From: Alphaproteobacteria bacterium | Lineage (GTDB): Bacteria > Pseudomonadota > Alphaproteobacteria > Ferrovibrionales > Ferrovibrionaceae | Direction: 5' to 3' | Assembly (NCBI GenBank): GCA_017307375.1 | Contig: JAFKFH010000010.1 | Coordinates: forward strand, 186,001 to 250,000 | Length of the DNA stretch: 64,000 nucleotides | In this document: positions 44,900 to 53,983 of the stretch, piece by piece | Position numbering within the stretch: the first letter of the stretch is position 1 | Layout: each line of letters starts with the position of its first letter | Notes under the pieces: model-generated | Database searches by the model: none | Told to the model about the DNA's origin: nothing | The model's input: only the letters and a program-made list of their open reading frames with translations | Program-made: the position numbers and the translations under genes

Positions 44900-46174
44900 T
44901 CACCCGGTCAGGCGCTCGAGGGCGGCAAGCAGGATGCAGGTCGCGATCACCTCGGCGGCTGCGCGCACGTCGGCCAGCGACGGAAAGGTCGGGGCCAGCC
45001 GCAACGACCGGTCGTGGGGATCGCGGCCATGCGGCCAGGTGGCGCCGGCCGGCGTCATCGCCACGCCCGCCTCGCGGGCGAGCTGGACGACGCGGGCGGC
45101 GGTGCCGTCCATCACGTCGATCGAAATGAAATAGCCGCCTTCGGGCCGGATCCAGCGGCCGATCCCGGTGCCGCCGAGCCGGTCTTCGAGGGCGCCGAGC
45201 ATCGCCTCGAACTTCGGCGCCAGCAAGGCACGGTGGGCATCCATGTGGCGGGCAAGGCCGTCGGCATCCTTCAGGAAGCGGACGTGGCGGATCTGGTTCA
45301 GCTTGTCGGGTCCGACCGTGCGCTTGGCGACGCGGGCAAGATACCAGCGCACGTTCGCCGGCGACGAGCCGAACAGCGCAAGCCCGGCGCCGGCCAGCGT
45401 GACTTTCGAGGTCGAGGCGAAGATGAAGGCGCGGTCGGGATGACCCGCGGCGGCGGCGAGCGCGAGAATGTCGGCGATTTCCCGCCGCTGCGGCGTCAGG
45501 TGGTGAACCGCATAGGCATTGTCCCAGAACAGGCGGAAATCGGGCGCCCCCGTCTTCATCGTCGCCAGCCGCCCGACCACGGCATCGGCATAGACCGCCG
45601 CCGTGGGGTTCGAGTATTTCGGCACGCACCACATGCCCTTGACCGACGGGTCGGCGGCCAGGCGCTCGACCTCGTCCATGTCCGGGCCGTCAGCGGTCAT
45701 CGCCACCGGCAGCATGCGGATGCCGAATTCCTCGCACAGCGCAAAATGACGATCGTAGCCCGGTACCGGGCAGATGAAGGCCGGCGCCTCCTCCTTCGAC
45801 CACGGCCGCTCGGAACCCGGTACGCCCTTCAGCATCGCCCAGACGATGCAGTCATGCATCAGCGCCAGGCTCGAATTCTCGCCGATCACGATCTGGTCGG
45901 GCGGCGCCCCGACCATGCCGGCGAACAGCGCGCGGGCCTCGGCAATGCCCTGCGTGCCGCCATAGTTGCGGCCATCTTCGCCGGCCGCGGTGAAATAGTC
46001 GCCGTTGCCCGGCAGCTTCAGCAGGTCGGCGGCAAGATCGAGCTGGTCGGGCGCCGGCTTGCCCCGGGTCATGTCGAGCTTGAGGCCCCGGGCCTGCAGC
46101 GCGGCATAGTCGCGGGCGACGGCATCGCGGCGCCGGGCGAGGTCGTCGGGGCTCAGATCGGCAAGGGCGGTCAT
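44900..46174 (-). CDS. Class Ic aspartate aminotransferase
   Basis: 424-residue fold-type I PLP enzyme of the Aminotran_MocR (PF12897) family. It matches remembered Corynebacterium glutamicum aspartate aminotransferase throughout: LKLDMTRGKPAPDQLDLA, NYGGTQGI, WSKEEAPAFICPVPGYDRHFA, MWCVPKYSNPT, FRLFWDNAYAVHHL, FASTSKVTLAGAG (PLP lysine) and PEGGYFISIDV. No DNA-binding domain is attached. Divergent from the peptidase gene. Confidence 0.9.
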   Translation of the reverse strand: MTALADLSPDDLARRRDAVARDYAALQARGLKLDMTRGKPAPDQLDLAADLLKLPGNGDYFTAAGEDGRNYGGTQGIAEARALFAGMVGAPPDQIVIGENSSLALMHDCIVWAMLKGVPGSERPWSKEEAPAFICPVPGYDRHFALCEEFGIRMLPVAMTADGPDMDEVERLAADPSVKGMWCVPKYSNPTAAVYADAVVGRLATMKTGAPDFRLFWDNAYAVHHLTPQRREIADILALAAAAGHPDRAFIFASTSKVTLAGAGLALFGSSPANVRWYLARVAKRTVGPDKLNQIRHVRFLKDADGLARHMDAHRALLAPKFEAMLGALEDRLGGTGIGRWIRPEGGYFISIDVMDGTAARVVQLAREAGVAMTPAGATWPHGRDPHDRSLRLAPTFPSLADVRAAAEVIATCILLAALERLTG

Positions 46175-46291
46175 GATACGCGGGTCCTGGACGGGATAGG
46201 TGGCGCGCAGCCAAGCAACAGCCGCACAGGCCTGTCAATCCGGACATTGTGCTGCGACAATGCGGTCAATCAGGGCAATCCAGGAACCAGC

Positions 46292-47242
46292 ATGTCCGAC
46301 CATCCGCTCTACCCCGAGATCGCGGCCAACGCGCAGGGCCATCTCGACGTCGGCGACGGCCACCGGCTCTACTGGGAGGAAAGCGGCAATCCGAACGGGT
46401 CGCCGATGGTCTTCCTGCATGGCGGGCCGGGCACCGGGACCAGCCCGGTCCACCGGCGCTTCTTCGATCCCGCCCACTATCGCATCGTCCTGCTCGACCA
46501 GCGCGGGTCGGGCCGTTCGACGCCGCTGGGCAGCGTCGAGGCCAACACGACGGCGCATCTGATCGCCGATCTGGAATTGCTGCGCCGCCATCTCGGCATC
46601 GCCACCTGGCATGTCTTCGGCGGCTCCTGGGGCTCGACCCTGGCGCTCGCCTATGCCCAGGCGCATCCGGCGGCGGTGAAGTCGCTGACCCTGCGCGGCA
46701 TCTTCCTGTTCCGCCAGCGCGAGATCGACTGGTACTTCCGCGACCTGCGGCTGTTCCTGCCGGAAAACTGGCGGGCCTTCGCCGGCCATCTGCCGCCGGA
46801 AGACCGCGACGACGTGCTGGCCGGCTATGCCAAGCTGGTGATGAACCCGGACCCGGCGGTGCATCTGCCGGCGGCGCGGGCCTGGGGTGCCTACGAAGGG
46901 GGCGGCGCCACCCTGCTGCCCAGCCCCGACACGGTCGCCGGGCTGACCGACGACGTCACGGCGCTGGGCCTCGCCCGCATGAACGTCCACTACATGTCGA
47001 ACAACGGCTTCTTTCCGGAAGGTGCGCTGCTCGACCATATCGGCCGCATCCGCCATATCCCGGGCGTCATCGTCCAGGGCCGCTACGACCTGATCTGCCC
47101 GATCGCCTCGGCCGACGATCTTGCCCGCGCCTGGCCGGAGGCGCGCTACGTCATCGTGCCCGATGCCGGCCACTCGGCCTTCGAGCCGGGCATCCGCTCC
47201 AGCCTGGTCGAGGCGATGGATCGTTTCCGCGCGCTGGACTGA
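46292..47242 (+). CDS. pip: Proline iminopeptidase
   Basis: Alpha/beta-hydrolase releasing N-terminal proline, 316 residues. Oxyanion motif FLHGGPGTG, nucleophile Ser112 in GGSWGST, Asp in VQGRYDLICP and His in PDAGHSAFEP complete the triad; the LLDQRGSGRS and TLRGIFLFRQREIDWYF segments identify the S33 family. Start at ATG 46292, following CCAGGAACC. Convergent with the GNAT gene. Confidence 0.94.
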   Translation: MSDHPLYPEIAANAQGHLDVGDGHRLYWEESGNPNGSPMVFLHGGPGTGTSPVHRRFFDPAHYRIVLLDQRGSGRSTPLGSVEANTTAHLIADLELLRRHLGIATWHVFGGSWGSTLALAYAQAHPAAVKSLTLRGIFLFRQREIDWYFRDLRLFLPENWRAFAGHLPPEDRDDVLAGYAKLVMNPDPAVHLPAARAWGAYEGGGATLLPSPDTVAGLTDDVTALGLARMNVHYMSNNGFFPEGALLDHIGRIRHIPGVIVQGRYDLICPIASADDLARAWPEARYVIVPDAGHSAFEPGIRSSLVEAMDRFRALD

Positions 47243-47246
47243 CCGG

Positions 47247-47687
47247 TCAGAGCGTCAGGCGGTAGCGGACGAAATCGTCGGCGGCGACAAATTCGTCGTA
47301 GAGGCGGCGGGCCGGGTTGTCGTGGCGGGTGTGCCAGTAGAGCGTGGCCCAGCCGCGGGCCCGCCCGAGATCCACCAGATCCCGGATCAGGCGGCGGCCC
47401 AGCCCGCCGCCCCGCCGGCCCGGATCGACGAACAGATCCTCCAGATAACAGACCGGCGCGACCGACCAGGTGCCTTCGTGCAATACGTTGACGGAAAAGC
47501 CGGCAACGCTGCCGTCGAGCTCGGCCAGGCGGCAGAACATCGGCGATGCCGGGTCGAGGATGCGCGCCCAGGTGCGTGCGGTGACGTCGGGTGGCACCGT
47601 GGCCGCGTAGAAGGCGGTGTAGCCGGCCCACAGGCCGCGCCAGACGGCTTCGTCGCGGACTTCCGCATCGCGCAGGATGATCGCCAT
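47247..47687 (-). CDS. GNAT family N-acetyltransferase
   Basis: 146 residues. The acetyl-CoA motif is LEDLFVDPGRRGGGLGRRLIRDLV (R/QxxGxG/A pattern), followed by LYWHTRHDNPARRLYDEFV, typical of small-molecule or polyamine-like acetyltransferases. Substrate unknown. Divergent from the 2-oxoglutarate oxygenase gene across 95 bases. Confidence 0.88.
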   Translation of the reverse strand: MAIILRDAEVRDEAVWRGLWAGYTAFYAATVPPDVTARTWARILDPASPMFCRLAELDGSVAGFSVNVLHEGTWSVAPVCYLEDLFVDPGRRGGGLGRRLIRDLVDLGRARGWATLYWHTRHDNPARRLYDEFVAADDFVRYRLTL

Positions 47688-47782
47688 GGCCTCTCCCGGA
47701 AATGTCGCGGCAACAACCGGAGTGTCGCGGCGCTGTCGGCCCCTTATATCACCGGCAGCGACGCGTTGAAGGGAGCCTGGCG

Positions 47783-48481
47783 ATGGATCGCACCGACCGC
47801 TACGACTGGCAAGCCATCCGGACCAGCCTCGACGCTGGCGGCTCGGCCCTGCTGCCCCGGCTGCTGACGGCCGGGGAAGCGCGCGGCCTCGCTGCCCTCT
47901 ATCCCGACGACGCGCAGTTCCGCTCGACTGTGCACATGGCCCGTCACGGCTTCGGTCGCGGCCAGTACCGCTATTTCCGCTATCCGCTGCCGCCGCTGAT
48001 CGCCGGGCTGCGCGGCACGCTCTATCCGCGGCTGGTGCCGATCGCCAACGACTGGAACGCGCGGATGGACCTCGCGCGGCGCTATCCGGCCGACCATGCC
48101 GACTTCATTGCCGAATGCCATGCGGCCGGACAGCGGCGGCCGACCCCGCTGCTGCTGCAATACGGCGTCGACGATTACAACTGCCTGCACCAGGACCTCT
48201 ATGGCGAGCTGGCCTTCCCGCTGCAGGTGGCGATCCTCTTGTCGGAACCGGGCCGCGACTTCACCGGGGGCGAGTTCGTGCTGACCGAACAGCGCCCGCG
48301 GATGCAGAGCCGGCCGGAAGTCGTCCCGCTGGCCCAGGGCGATGCGGTCGTCTTCGCCGTCCACCACCGGCCGGTGGCCGGTAGCCGCGGCAGCTATCGC
48401 GTCAACCTGCGCCATGGCGTCTCGCGCATCCGGAGCGGCGCCCGACACACCGTCGGCATCATCTTCCACGATGCGACCTGA
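47783..48481 (+). CDS. Predicted nucleic-acid 2-oxoglutarate/Fe(II) oxygenase (PF09859 type)
   Basis: 232 residues, matching the remembered pattern of the Oxygenase-NA family: RHGFGRGQYRYFRYPLPPLI, a CHAAGQRRPTPLLLQYG segment, YNCLHQDLYGELAFPLQ, GGEFVLTEQRPRMQSRPE, GDAVVFAVHHRPV and RVNLRHGVS. Iron ligands are predicted as His136, Asp138 and His211. The family is predicted to act on DNA or RNA bases, like AlkB, and is often found with alkA/ada genes, as here 3 kb away. Start at 47783 with GAAGGGAG upstream. Confidence 0.85.
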   Translation: MDRTDRYDWQAIRTSLDAGGSALLPRLLTAGEARGLAALYPDDAQFRSTVHMARHGFGRGQYRYFRYPLPPLIAGLRGTLYPRLVPIANDWNARMDLARRYPADHADFIAECHAAGQRRPTPLLLQYGVDDYNCLHQDLYGELAFPLQVAILLSEPGRDFTGGEFVLTEQRPRMQSRPEVVPLAQGDAVVFAVHHRPVAGSRGSYRVNLRHGVSRIRSGARHTVGIIFHDAT

Positions 48482-48519
48482 CGGCGCGTCAGCGACATCG
48501 CGGCGCCTGGCCGGGTCCA

Positions 48520-50298
48520 TCACCCTTCCAGCATGCGCGCCGACGGATTGCGGGCCAGCGCCCGCTCGATCTCGGCCCGGCCCGGCGTGCCCTTGGCCAG
48601 GGCCCGGCGCAAGTTTTCGGCGTAGCGCTCGACCCGCTTGGGCGGCAGCAAGGGTTCATTCGGATCGACCGGTGCCTCGACCAGCGCGGGCCCGGGCGTG
48701 CCGAAGGCACGGTCCAGCACCGGACCGCAATCTTCCGGCGTATCGATCCGGAAACCCGCCATGCCGACGGCCTCGGCCACACCGACGAAGTCGATCGGCG
48801 TCAGGTCGCATTCGAATTCCGGATTGCCGAGGAACAGCATCTGTTCCCATTTGATCTGGCCGAGCGTGTTGTTCTTCAGCACGACGATCCTGACCGGCAG
48901 CCGGTAGCGGACGGCGGTGACGAGTTCGCCCAGCAGCATCGACAATCCGCCGTCGCCGACGAAGGCTACGACCTGCCGTCCCGGGCAGGCGATCGCCGCC
49001 GCGATGGCGTAGTTCAGGCCACAGGCCATCGAGGCGAGCGAGCCGGAGACACCGAACATCTGGCCCTCGCGGATATCGATGCAGCGCGCCGCAAGCCCGG
49101 TGTTGTGGCCGGAATCGACGGCGACGATCGCATCGTCGGCCAGCCGGTCGCTGACGGCGCGGGCCAGGCGTTCGGGCCGCATCGGCGTGTCGGTGGCCGC
49201 CGCGGCCTCGTCGAGCAGCCGGCGCCAGTCGCGCATGCCGGCCTGGGCCTGCTCGAGAAATCGGCGGTCGGACTTGGGCTGCAGGCGGCCGGCCAGCGCG
49301 GCCAGGGCCGGCCCGGCATCCGATGCGATGCCGACCTCGGCGGGAAAGCGCAGGCCGATGCGGGCGGGATTGCGATCGATCTGGACCCCGCGGGCCTGGC
49401 CTGGCTTCGGGTAGTACTCGATATAGGGAAAGCCCGAGCCGACGATGAGCAGCGTGTCGCAACTCTCCATCACCTCATGCGAAGGCCGCGTACCGAGGAG
49501 GCCGATTCCCCCGGTGGTCAGCGGATGGGCATCGGGCAACACCGCCTTGCCGAGCAGTGCCTTGACGATCGGCGCCCCCAGCCGTTCAGCCACCGCTACG
49601 AGTTCGCCGGCGGCGCCCAGCGCCCCCTGGCCCGCGAGGATCGCCACGCGCTTGCCGGCATTGAGCACGGCGGCCGCGCGGTCGAGCACGTCGTCGGGCG
49701 CCTGCATCACGCCGGCAGCAGGCACGAAGGAGACATGGTGCGCGACGTTGCGGGGAGATGCCTCGGCCTCGACCAGGCTTTCCTCCTGCACGTCGACCGG
49801 CACGGTCAGATGCGCGACGCCGCGATGGGCCAGGGCCGTCCGGCAGGCGAGCGCCACCGCGTTCTCGACATGGGCCGCCCCCATCACCCGGCTGGAATAG
49901 AGCGCCACATCGGCAAACAGGCGGTCGAGGTCGACATCCTGCTGGGTATGGGTGCCGATCAGGTCGTGATAGGGCAACCCGGTCAGCGCCAGCACCGGCA
50001 CGCCGTCGGCCCGCGCGTCATAGAGGCCGTTGAGCAGATGGATGCCGCCGGGACCCGAGGTGGCGAGGCAGCAGCCCAGCCGACCGGTCCACTTGGCATA
50101 GCCGGTGGCCATGAAGGCCGCCGATTCCTCGTGCCGCACCTGGATGAAGCGGATGCGATCCCGGCGCTGGCGCAAGGCCTCCATGATGCCGTTGATGCCG
50201 TCGCCGGGCAGGCCGAACACGACGTCGACACCCCAGGCGATCAGGGATTCGACCAGCATGTCCGATGCGTTCACCGGCAGGTCCGCGCTTGCCTTCAT
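48520..50298 (-). CDS. poxB: Pyruvate oxidase/pyruvate:quinone dehydrogenase-type ThDP enzyme
   Basis: 592 residues, three ThDP-enzyme domains. The N-terminal catalytic glutamate lies in RHEESAAFMATGYAKWTG (about 57-58), the central domain in AILAGQGALGAAGEL, and the ThDP motif is GDGGLSMLLGELVTAVRYRLPVRIVVLKNNTLG. The overall layout resembles PoxB or acetolactate-synthase relatives; the FAD domain seems degenerate, and the C-terminal membrane-binding helix of E. coli PoxB is not obvious. Pyruvate as substrate is probable. Divergent from the copper-storage-like gene. Confidence 0.75.
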   Translation of the reverse strand: MKASADLPVNASDMLVESLIAWGVDVVFGLPGDGINGIMEALRQRRDRIRFIQVRHEESAAFMATGYAKWTGRLGCCLATSGPGGIHLLNGLYDARADGVPVLALTGLPYHDLIGTHTQQDVDLDRLFADVALYSSRVMGAAHVENAVALACRTALAHRGVAHLTVPVDVQEESLVEAEASPRNVAHHVSFVPAAGVMQAPDDVLDRAAAVLNAGKRVAILAGQGALGAAGELVAVAERLGAPIVKALLGKAVLPDAHPLTTGGIGLLGTRPSHEVMESCDTLLIVGSGFPYIEYYPKPGQARGVQIDRNPARIGLRFPAEVGIASDAGPALAALAGRLQPKSDRRFLEQAQAGMRDWRRLLDEAAAATDTPMRPERLARAVSDRLADDAIVAVDSGHNTGLAARCIDIREGQMFGVSGSLASMACGLNYAIAAAIACPGRQVVAFVGDGGLSMLLGELVTAVRYRLPVRIVVLKNNTLGQIKWEQMLFLGNPEFECDLTPIDFVGVAEAVGMAGFRIDTPEDCGPVLDRAFGTPGPALVEAPVDPNEPLLPPKRVERYAENLRRALAKGTPGRAEIERALARNPSARMLEG

Positions 50299-50384
50299 CG
50301 TGCACTCTCCTGTCACTCGGCCAGGCAGGGGAACCCTTTGCCGCCCCGCTTGTTCCGGTGCCGCCTGCGACAGGAGGAGTGCCC

Positions 50385-50717
50385 ATGTACCGCCTCGCGC
50401 CCGAGACCACCGCCTGCATCGAGAGCTGCCTGGCCTGCCACACCGCCTGCCTCGGCACGGCGACGACGCATTGCCTGGAGGCCGGCGGCGCCCATGTCGC
50501 GCCGGCCCACTATCGGTTGATGCTCGCCTGCGCCGAAATCTGCCGCAGCACAGCCCATTTGATGCTGACGGCCGTGCCGCAGCACCGCCTGACCTGCAAG
50601 GCCTGCGCGGAAATCTGCGACGCCTGCGCCGGAAGCTGCGCCGAGGTGGGCGGGATGGAGGATTGCGTCGAAGCCTGCCGCCGCTGCGCCGAGAGTTGCC
50701 GCCGGATGGCCGGGTAA
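50385..50717 (+). CDS. Four-helix-bundle copper-storage-like protein (Csp3 type)
   Basis: 110 residues with sixteen cysteines (11, 15, 18, 22, 30, 49, 53, 71, 74, 78, 81, 85, 94, 98, 101, 105), spaced as CxxxCxxC repeats along helices, plus several histidines. This matches DUF326/Csp proteins, which fill a helix bundle with Cu(I). No signal peptide is present, so it would be cytosolic like Csp3. AGGAGGAG lies just before the ATG at 50385. Function by family: copper buffering or storage. Confidence 0.9.
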   Translation: MYRLAPETTACIESCLACHTACLGTATTHCLEAGGAHVAPAHYRLMLACAEICRSTAHLMLTAVPQHRLTCKACAEICDACAGSCAEVGGMEDCVEACRRCAESCRRMAG

Positions 50718-50851
50718 CCGATTCGCCCGAAACGGCGACCTTTGAGCCCAGGGCTGTCGTGACCCGATCCCTCGGACGCGACCGACAGCGGGGCGTGCCA
50801 CGCCGGCAAGCCCGATCGAGGCGCTCCGTCCGGGTCCATTGACGACGGAGA
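50718..50851. other. Intergenic stretch with no recognised feature
   Basis: After the copper-storage-like gene there are 134 bases with no convincing gene, repeat or regulatory motif before the terminator of the tRNA gene. Confidence 0.6.
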
Positions 50852-50876
50852 AACAAAAAAGCCGCCTTGCGGCGGC
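50852..50876 (-). terminator. Rho-independent terminator of tRNA-Gly
   Basis: GCCGCC (50861-50866) pairs with GGCGGC (50871-50876) around a TTGC loop; on the minus strand the stem runs into TTTTTTGTTT (50851-50860). It lies 39 bases beyond the tRNA 3' end. Confidence 0.88.
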
Positions 50877-50914
50877 CTTTGTCATCGACTGGACGATCTC
50901 ATTGACCGGGAGAC

Positions 50915-50989
50915 TGGAGCGGGCGAAGGGATTCGAACCCTCGACCCCAACCTTGGCAAGGTTGTGCTCTACCCCTGAGCTACGCCCGC
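50915..50989 (-). tRNA. tRNA-Gly, anticodon GCC
   Basis: 75 bases including the encoded CCA (50915-50917). The acceptor stem GCGGGCG pairs with CGCCCGC; the D-arm is GCTCAGGGGTAGAGC, the anticodon loop TTGCCAA inside a CAACC/GGTTG stem, and the T-arm GAGGG-TTCGAAT-CCCTT. Followed by a clear terminator. Confidence 0.97.
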
Positions 50990-51223
50990 GCCGCTTTCAG
51001 TCTCGATGCCGTCCGGCGTTGCCGCCGGCGACGAGGCGGGGATTTACAGGGTGAGGCGGCGGTCGGCAAGCACTTTTTTGAGGGTGATGTCGTTTCTGCC
51101 GCAAACCGCTGGTGGACAAGGCATTGCGCACCCCCTGGCAATCGGCGCAAGACGCCCCATCTCTACCGCTGCTATACTGCCGCCCCGACTAATGACAGCC
51201 TTTCGCGTAACGGACGGAAAACC
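50990..51223. promoter_or_regulatory. Promoter region of tRNA-Gly and cnoX
   Basis: A 234-base divergent gap. TATACT at 51173-51178, 46 bases before the cnoX start, is a plausible -10 element, but no good -35 sits at the right distance. No other structure is seen. Confidence 0.35.
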
Positions 51224-52141
51224 ATGGACCTCACGCCCAATGCAGCAGCCCCCGCCGGGGATCTGATCAAGGATTCGAACATGTCGGGCTTCATGGCCGA
51301 CGTGATCAAGCCCTCGATGCAGGTGCCGGTGCTGGTCGACTTCTGGGCGCCCTGGTGCGGCCCGTGCAAGACGCTCGGCCCGGCGCTGGAGCGCATCGTG
51401 CAGGCCCAGGGCGGCAAGGTCAGGCTGGTCAAGGTCAACATCGACGAGCCGGAGAACCAGCCGCTGGCCCAGCAGCTGCGCATCCAGTCGATCCCGGCGG
51501 TCTATGCCTTCTACAAGGGCCAGCCGGTCGACGGCTTCGTCGGCGCCCTGCCGGAAAGCCAGCTGAAGCAGTTCGTCCAGGGGCTGATGGGTGGCAAGCA
51601 GCTCGCCGCCGACCCGATCGAGACCCTGATCGAGGAAGCCAAGGCGGCGTTGGAGCAGGGCGACTACGAGGCCGCCGCCGACGGTTTCGAGGCGGTGCTG
51701 CAGCAGGATCCGGCCCATGCCCAGGCCGCGGCGGGCCTCGCCCGCGCCCTGCTCGGCTTCAGCCAGCTCGACGAGGCCAAGGCGGTGCTCGATTCGCTGC
51801 CGGCCGACAAGCAGACCCATGCCGAGGTCCAGGCCGCCCGCTCGGCCATCCAGGTCGCGGAGGAGGCTTCGGCCGCCGCCGGCGAGCTTGGCGCCTTCGA
51901 GGCCGCCGTGGCCGCCAACCCGGGTGACCACCAGGCCCGATTCGACCTTGCGACCGCGCTGCTCGGCGCCAACCGCCGCGAGGAAGCGGCCGAGGCGCTG
52001 CTCGAAATCTTCCGCCGCGACCGCAAGTGGAACGACGAGGCGGCGCGCAAGCAGCTGGTCAAGCTGTTCGAAGCCTGGGGCCCGACCGATCAGCTGACCA
52101 TCGATACCCGCCGCCGGCTGTCGACGCTGATGTTTGCCTGA
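51224..52141 (+). CDS. cnoX: Thioredoxin-TPR chaperedoxin CnoX (YbbN)
   Basis: 305 residues: thioredoxin domain (about 20-115) with an intact WAPWCGPCKT active site (Cys45, Cys48), then tetratricopeptide-like helices (about 130-290; LEQGDYEAAADGFEAVLQQDPAHAQA). CnoX protects unfolded clients from oxidation and hands them to GroEL/DnaK; E. coli YbbN has lost the redox pair, whereas alphaproteobacterial CnoX keeps WCGPC. Upstream of a Lon-N-domain protein and Trm112, a common neighbourhood. Confidence 0.92.
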   Translation: MDLTPNAAAPAGDLIKDSNMSGFMADVIKPSMQVPVLVDFWAPWCGPCKTLGPALERIVQAQGGKVRLVKVNIDEPENQPLAQQLRIQSIPAVYAFYKGQPVDGFVGALPESQLKQFVQGLMGGKQLAADPIETLIEEAKAALEQGDYEAAADGFEAVLQQDPAHAQAAAGLARALLGFSQLDEAKAVLDSLPADKQTHAEVQAARSAIQVAEEASAAAGELGAFEAAVAANPGDHQARFDLATALLGANRREEAAEALLEIFRRDRKWNDEAARKQLVKLFEAWGPTDQLTIDTRRRLSTLMFA

Positions 52142-52164
52142 CCAGCCGGTCGCCCGGGGGGACG

Positions 52165-52827
52165 ATGACCTTCGACGAGCTGCCGCGGACCATTCCGATC
52201 TTTCCGCTGGCCGGGGCGCTGCTGCTTCCCGGCGGGCGGCTGCCGCTCAACATCTTCGAGCCGCGCTACCTGGCGATGACCCGCGATGCGATGGCCGGCG
52301 GTCGGATCATCGGGATGATCCAGCCGCTCGACCCCGCCTCGCGCACCGAGGCGCCGGAGGTCTACCGCGTCGGCTGCCTCGGCCGGATCGCGTCGTTCTC
52401 GGAGACCGAGGATGGCCGCTTCCTGATCACCCTGGCCGGGGTGGTGCGCTTCTCGATCGTCGAGGAACTGGCGGTGACCACGCCCTACCGCCAGGTGCTG
52501 GCCTCCTATGCCCGCTATCGCGGCGACCTCAACCATGACGACCAGACCTCGTCGCGCATCGACCGGCCCGCACTGCTGGCGGTGCTCAAGGATTATTTCC
52601 CCGCCGTCGGCCTGCCGGTCGACTGGCAGGCGATCGAGGATGCGCCGACCGCCGCGCTGGTCACCACGCTCTGCATCGTCTGCCCGTTCGATCCCGCCGA
52701 GAAGCAGGCCCTGCTCGAGGCGCCAAGCTTCTTCGAACGGACGCGGCTGATGCAGTCGATGATGGTGATGGCCGCGGCCCAGCGCGGGCACGAGCGGCCG
52801 GCCGGCGGCCCCCGCGCGCTGAACTGA
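52165..52827 (+). CDS. LON peptidase N-terminal-domain (PUA-like) protein
   Basis: 220 residues with the Lon substrate-binding N-domain only: [34 protein letters not shown] near the start and [10 protein letters not shown] in the middle. No ATPase or protease part is present. Starts 23 bases after cnoX. Likely binds unfolded proteins or peptides; exact function unknown. Confidence 0.9.
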   Translation: MTFDELPRTIPIFPLAGALLLPGGRLPLNIFEPRYLAMTRDAMAGGRIIGMIQPLDPASRTEAPEVYRVGCLGRIASFSETEDGRFLITLAGVVRFSIVEELAVTTPYRQVLASYARYRGDLNHDDQTSSRIDRPALLAVLKDYFPAVGLPVDWQAIEDAPTAALVTTLCIVCPFDPAEKQALLEAPSFFERTRLMQSMMVMAAAQRGHERPAGGPRALN

Positions 52828-52856
52828 CCCCTGCCCTGCCCTTTGCGAGCGAGCTG

Positions 52857-53069
52857 ATGGCCGAACCTTCCGTCGACCCCAAACTGCTGGAAATCCTGGT
52901 CTGTCCGCTGACCAAGGGGCCGCTGACCTACGACCGCGCCGCCCAGGAGCTGATATCGCCCCGGGCCCGCCTCGCCTATCCGATCCGCGACGGCATTCCG
53001 ATCATGCTGATCGACGAGGCCCGGGCGCTGGACGACGACGGGGTCGCGGCCTCGACCTCCGCCGGCTGA
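52857..53069 (+). CDS. Trm112 family protein
   Basis: 70 residues. [25 protein letters not shown] and [17 protein letters not shown] are the Trm112/YcaR signature. Eukaryotic Trm112 activates methyltransferases; bacterial members have unknown partners. It lies 29 bases after the Lon-domain gene and just before the DUF971 gene. Confidence 0.92.
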   Translation: MAEPSVDPKLLEILVCPLTKGPLTYDRAAQELISPRARLAYPIRDGIPIMLIDEARALDDDGVAASTSAG

Positions 53070-53076
53070 GCGGACC

Positions 53077-53457
53077 GTGGAAAAATCCCATTACGACCGG
53101 GCCGGCCGGCCGGAAGCCGTCGAGGTCAAGCTGCGCCGCGCCGACCAGGTGCTCGAAGTCGCCTATGCCGACGGCCGGCGCTTCGCCTTTCCCGCCGAAC
53201 TCCTGCGGGTCGAAAGCCCGTCGGCCGAAGTGCAGGGCCACGGGCCCGGCCAGCGCGTCTATGTCGCCGGCAAGCGGCATGTCGCCATCACCGGCATCGA
53301 TCCGGTTGGGTCCTATGCCGTCCGCCTGCGCTTCGACGACGGCCACGATACCGGGCTCTATTCCTGGGAGTACTTCTATGGCCTCGGCCTCGACCAGGAA
53401 AAGACCTGGGCCGACTATCTCAAGGCCATAGAAGCGCGCGGCCTCAGCCGGGGCTGA
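53077..53457 (+). CDS. DUF971 (gamma-butyrobetaine hydroxylase-like N-terminal) protein
   Basis: 126 residues from a GTG at 53077. VEVKLRRADQVLEVAYADGRRFAFPAELLRV, then VAITGIDPVGSYAVRLRFDDGHDTGLYSWEYFYGLG, is the DUF971 pattern, a small domain also found in iron-sulfur-associated and BBOX proteins. Function uncertain. The 3' end overlaps the convergent transporter gene by 14 bases. Confidence 0.92.
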   Translation: MEKSHYDRAGRPEAVEVKLRRADQVLEVAYADGRRFAFPAELLRVESPSAEVQGHGPGQRVYVAGKRHVAITGIDPVGSYAVRLRFDDGHDTGLYSWEYFYGLGLDQEKTWADYLKAIEARGLSRG

Positions 53458-53983
53458 CCTCGCCGCGCCGCTCGAACGGCACCAGATAGGGCAAGGCCCA
53501 GCCGTACGGCGCCAGCAGCAGCAGCGCCATCGCGCCCTTGACCACCAGATCGCCCAGCGCCAGCGTCACCCACGGCACGTCGGTACCCTGGAAGGCGATC
53601 GAGAAGAACAGCGCGGTATCGAGCACCGAACCGATCACCGAGCCGGCCAGCGGCGCCGCCCACCAGCGGCCGGTCTGGCGGTAGCGGTTGAACACCGCCA
53701 CGTCGAGCAGCTGGGCGAACAGGAAGGCCGAGCCCGAGGCGAGCGCGATGCGCGGCGTCGCCAGCCAGGCCGACAGCGCCACCGCCAGCACGAAGCCGAC
53801 GAGCACGACGATACGGGCGCGGGCCGGCCCCAGCGCCCGGTTGGTCAGGTCGGTGACCAGGAACGTGACCGGATAGGTCAGCGCCCCCCAGGTCAGCCAG
53901 TCGTTGATCGGAAATTGCACGGTGTAGTTCGACAGGACGACCAGCGCCGCCATCGCGACGGTGGGCGGAATCATGCGGTTCAT
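53444..53983 (-). CDS. VUT-family queuosine precursor transporter
   Basis: Membrane protein of 179 residues, about six helices. The VUT/YhhQ pattern is visible: ALTYPVTFLVTDLTNRALGPARAR, SGSAFLFAQLLDVAVFNRYR, and SVIGSVLDTALFFSIAF. YhhQ imports the queuine-pathway bases preQ0/preQ1. No queuosine genes or preQ1 riboswitch are visible nearby. Start could be the ATG at 53983 or 53974. Confidence 0.9.
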   Translation of the reverse strand: MNRMIPPTVAMAALVVLSNYTVQFPINDWLTWGALTYPVTFLVTDLTNRALGPARARIVVLVGFVLAVALSAWLATPRIALASGSAFLFAQLLDVAVFNRYRQTGRWWAAPLAGSVIGSVLDTALFFSIAFQGTDVPWVTLALGDLVVKGAMALLLLAPYGWALPYLVPFERRGEVSPG

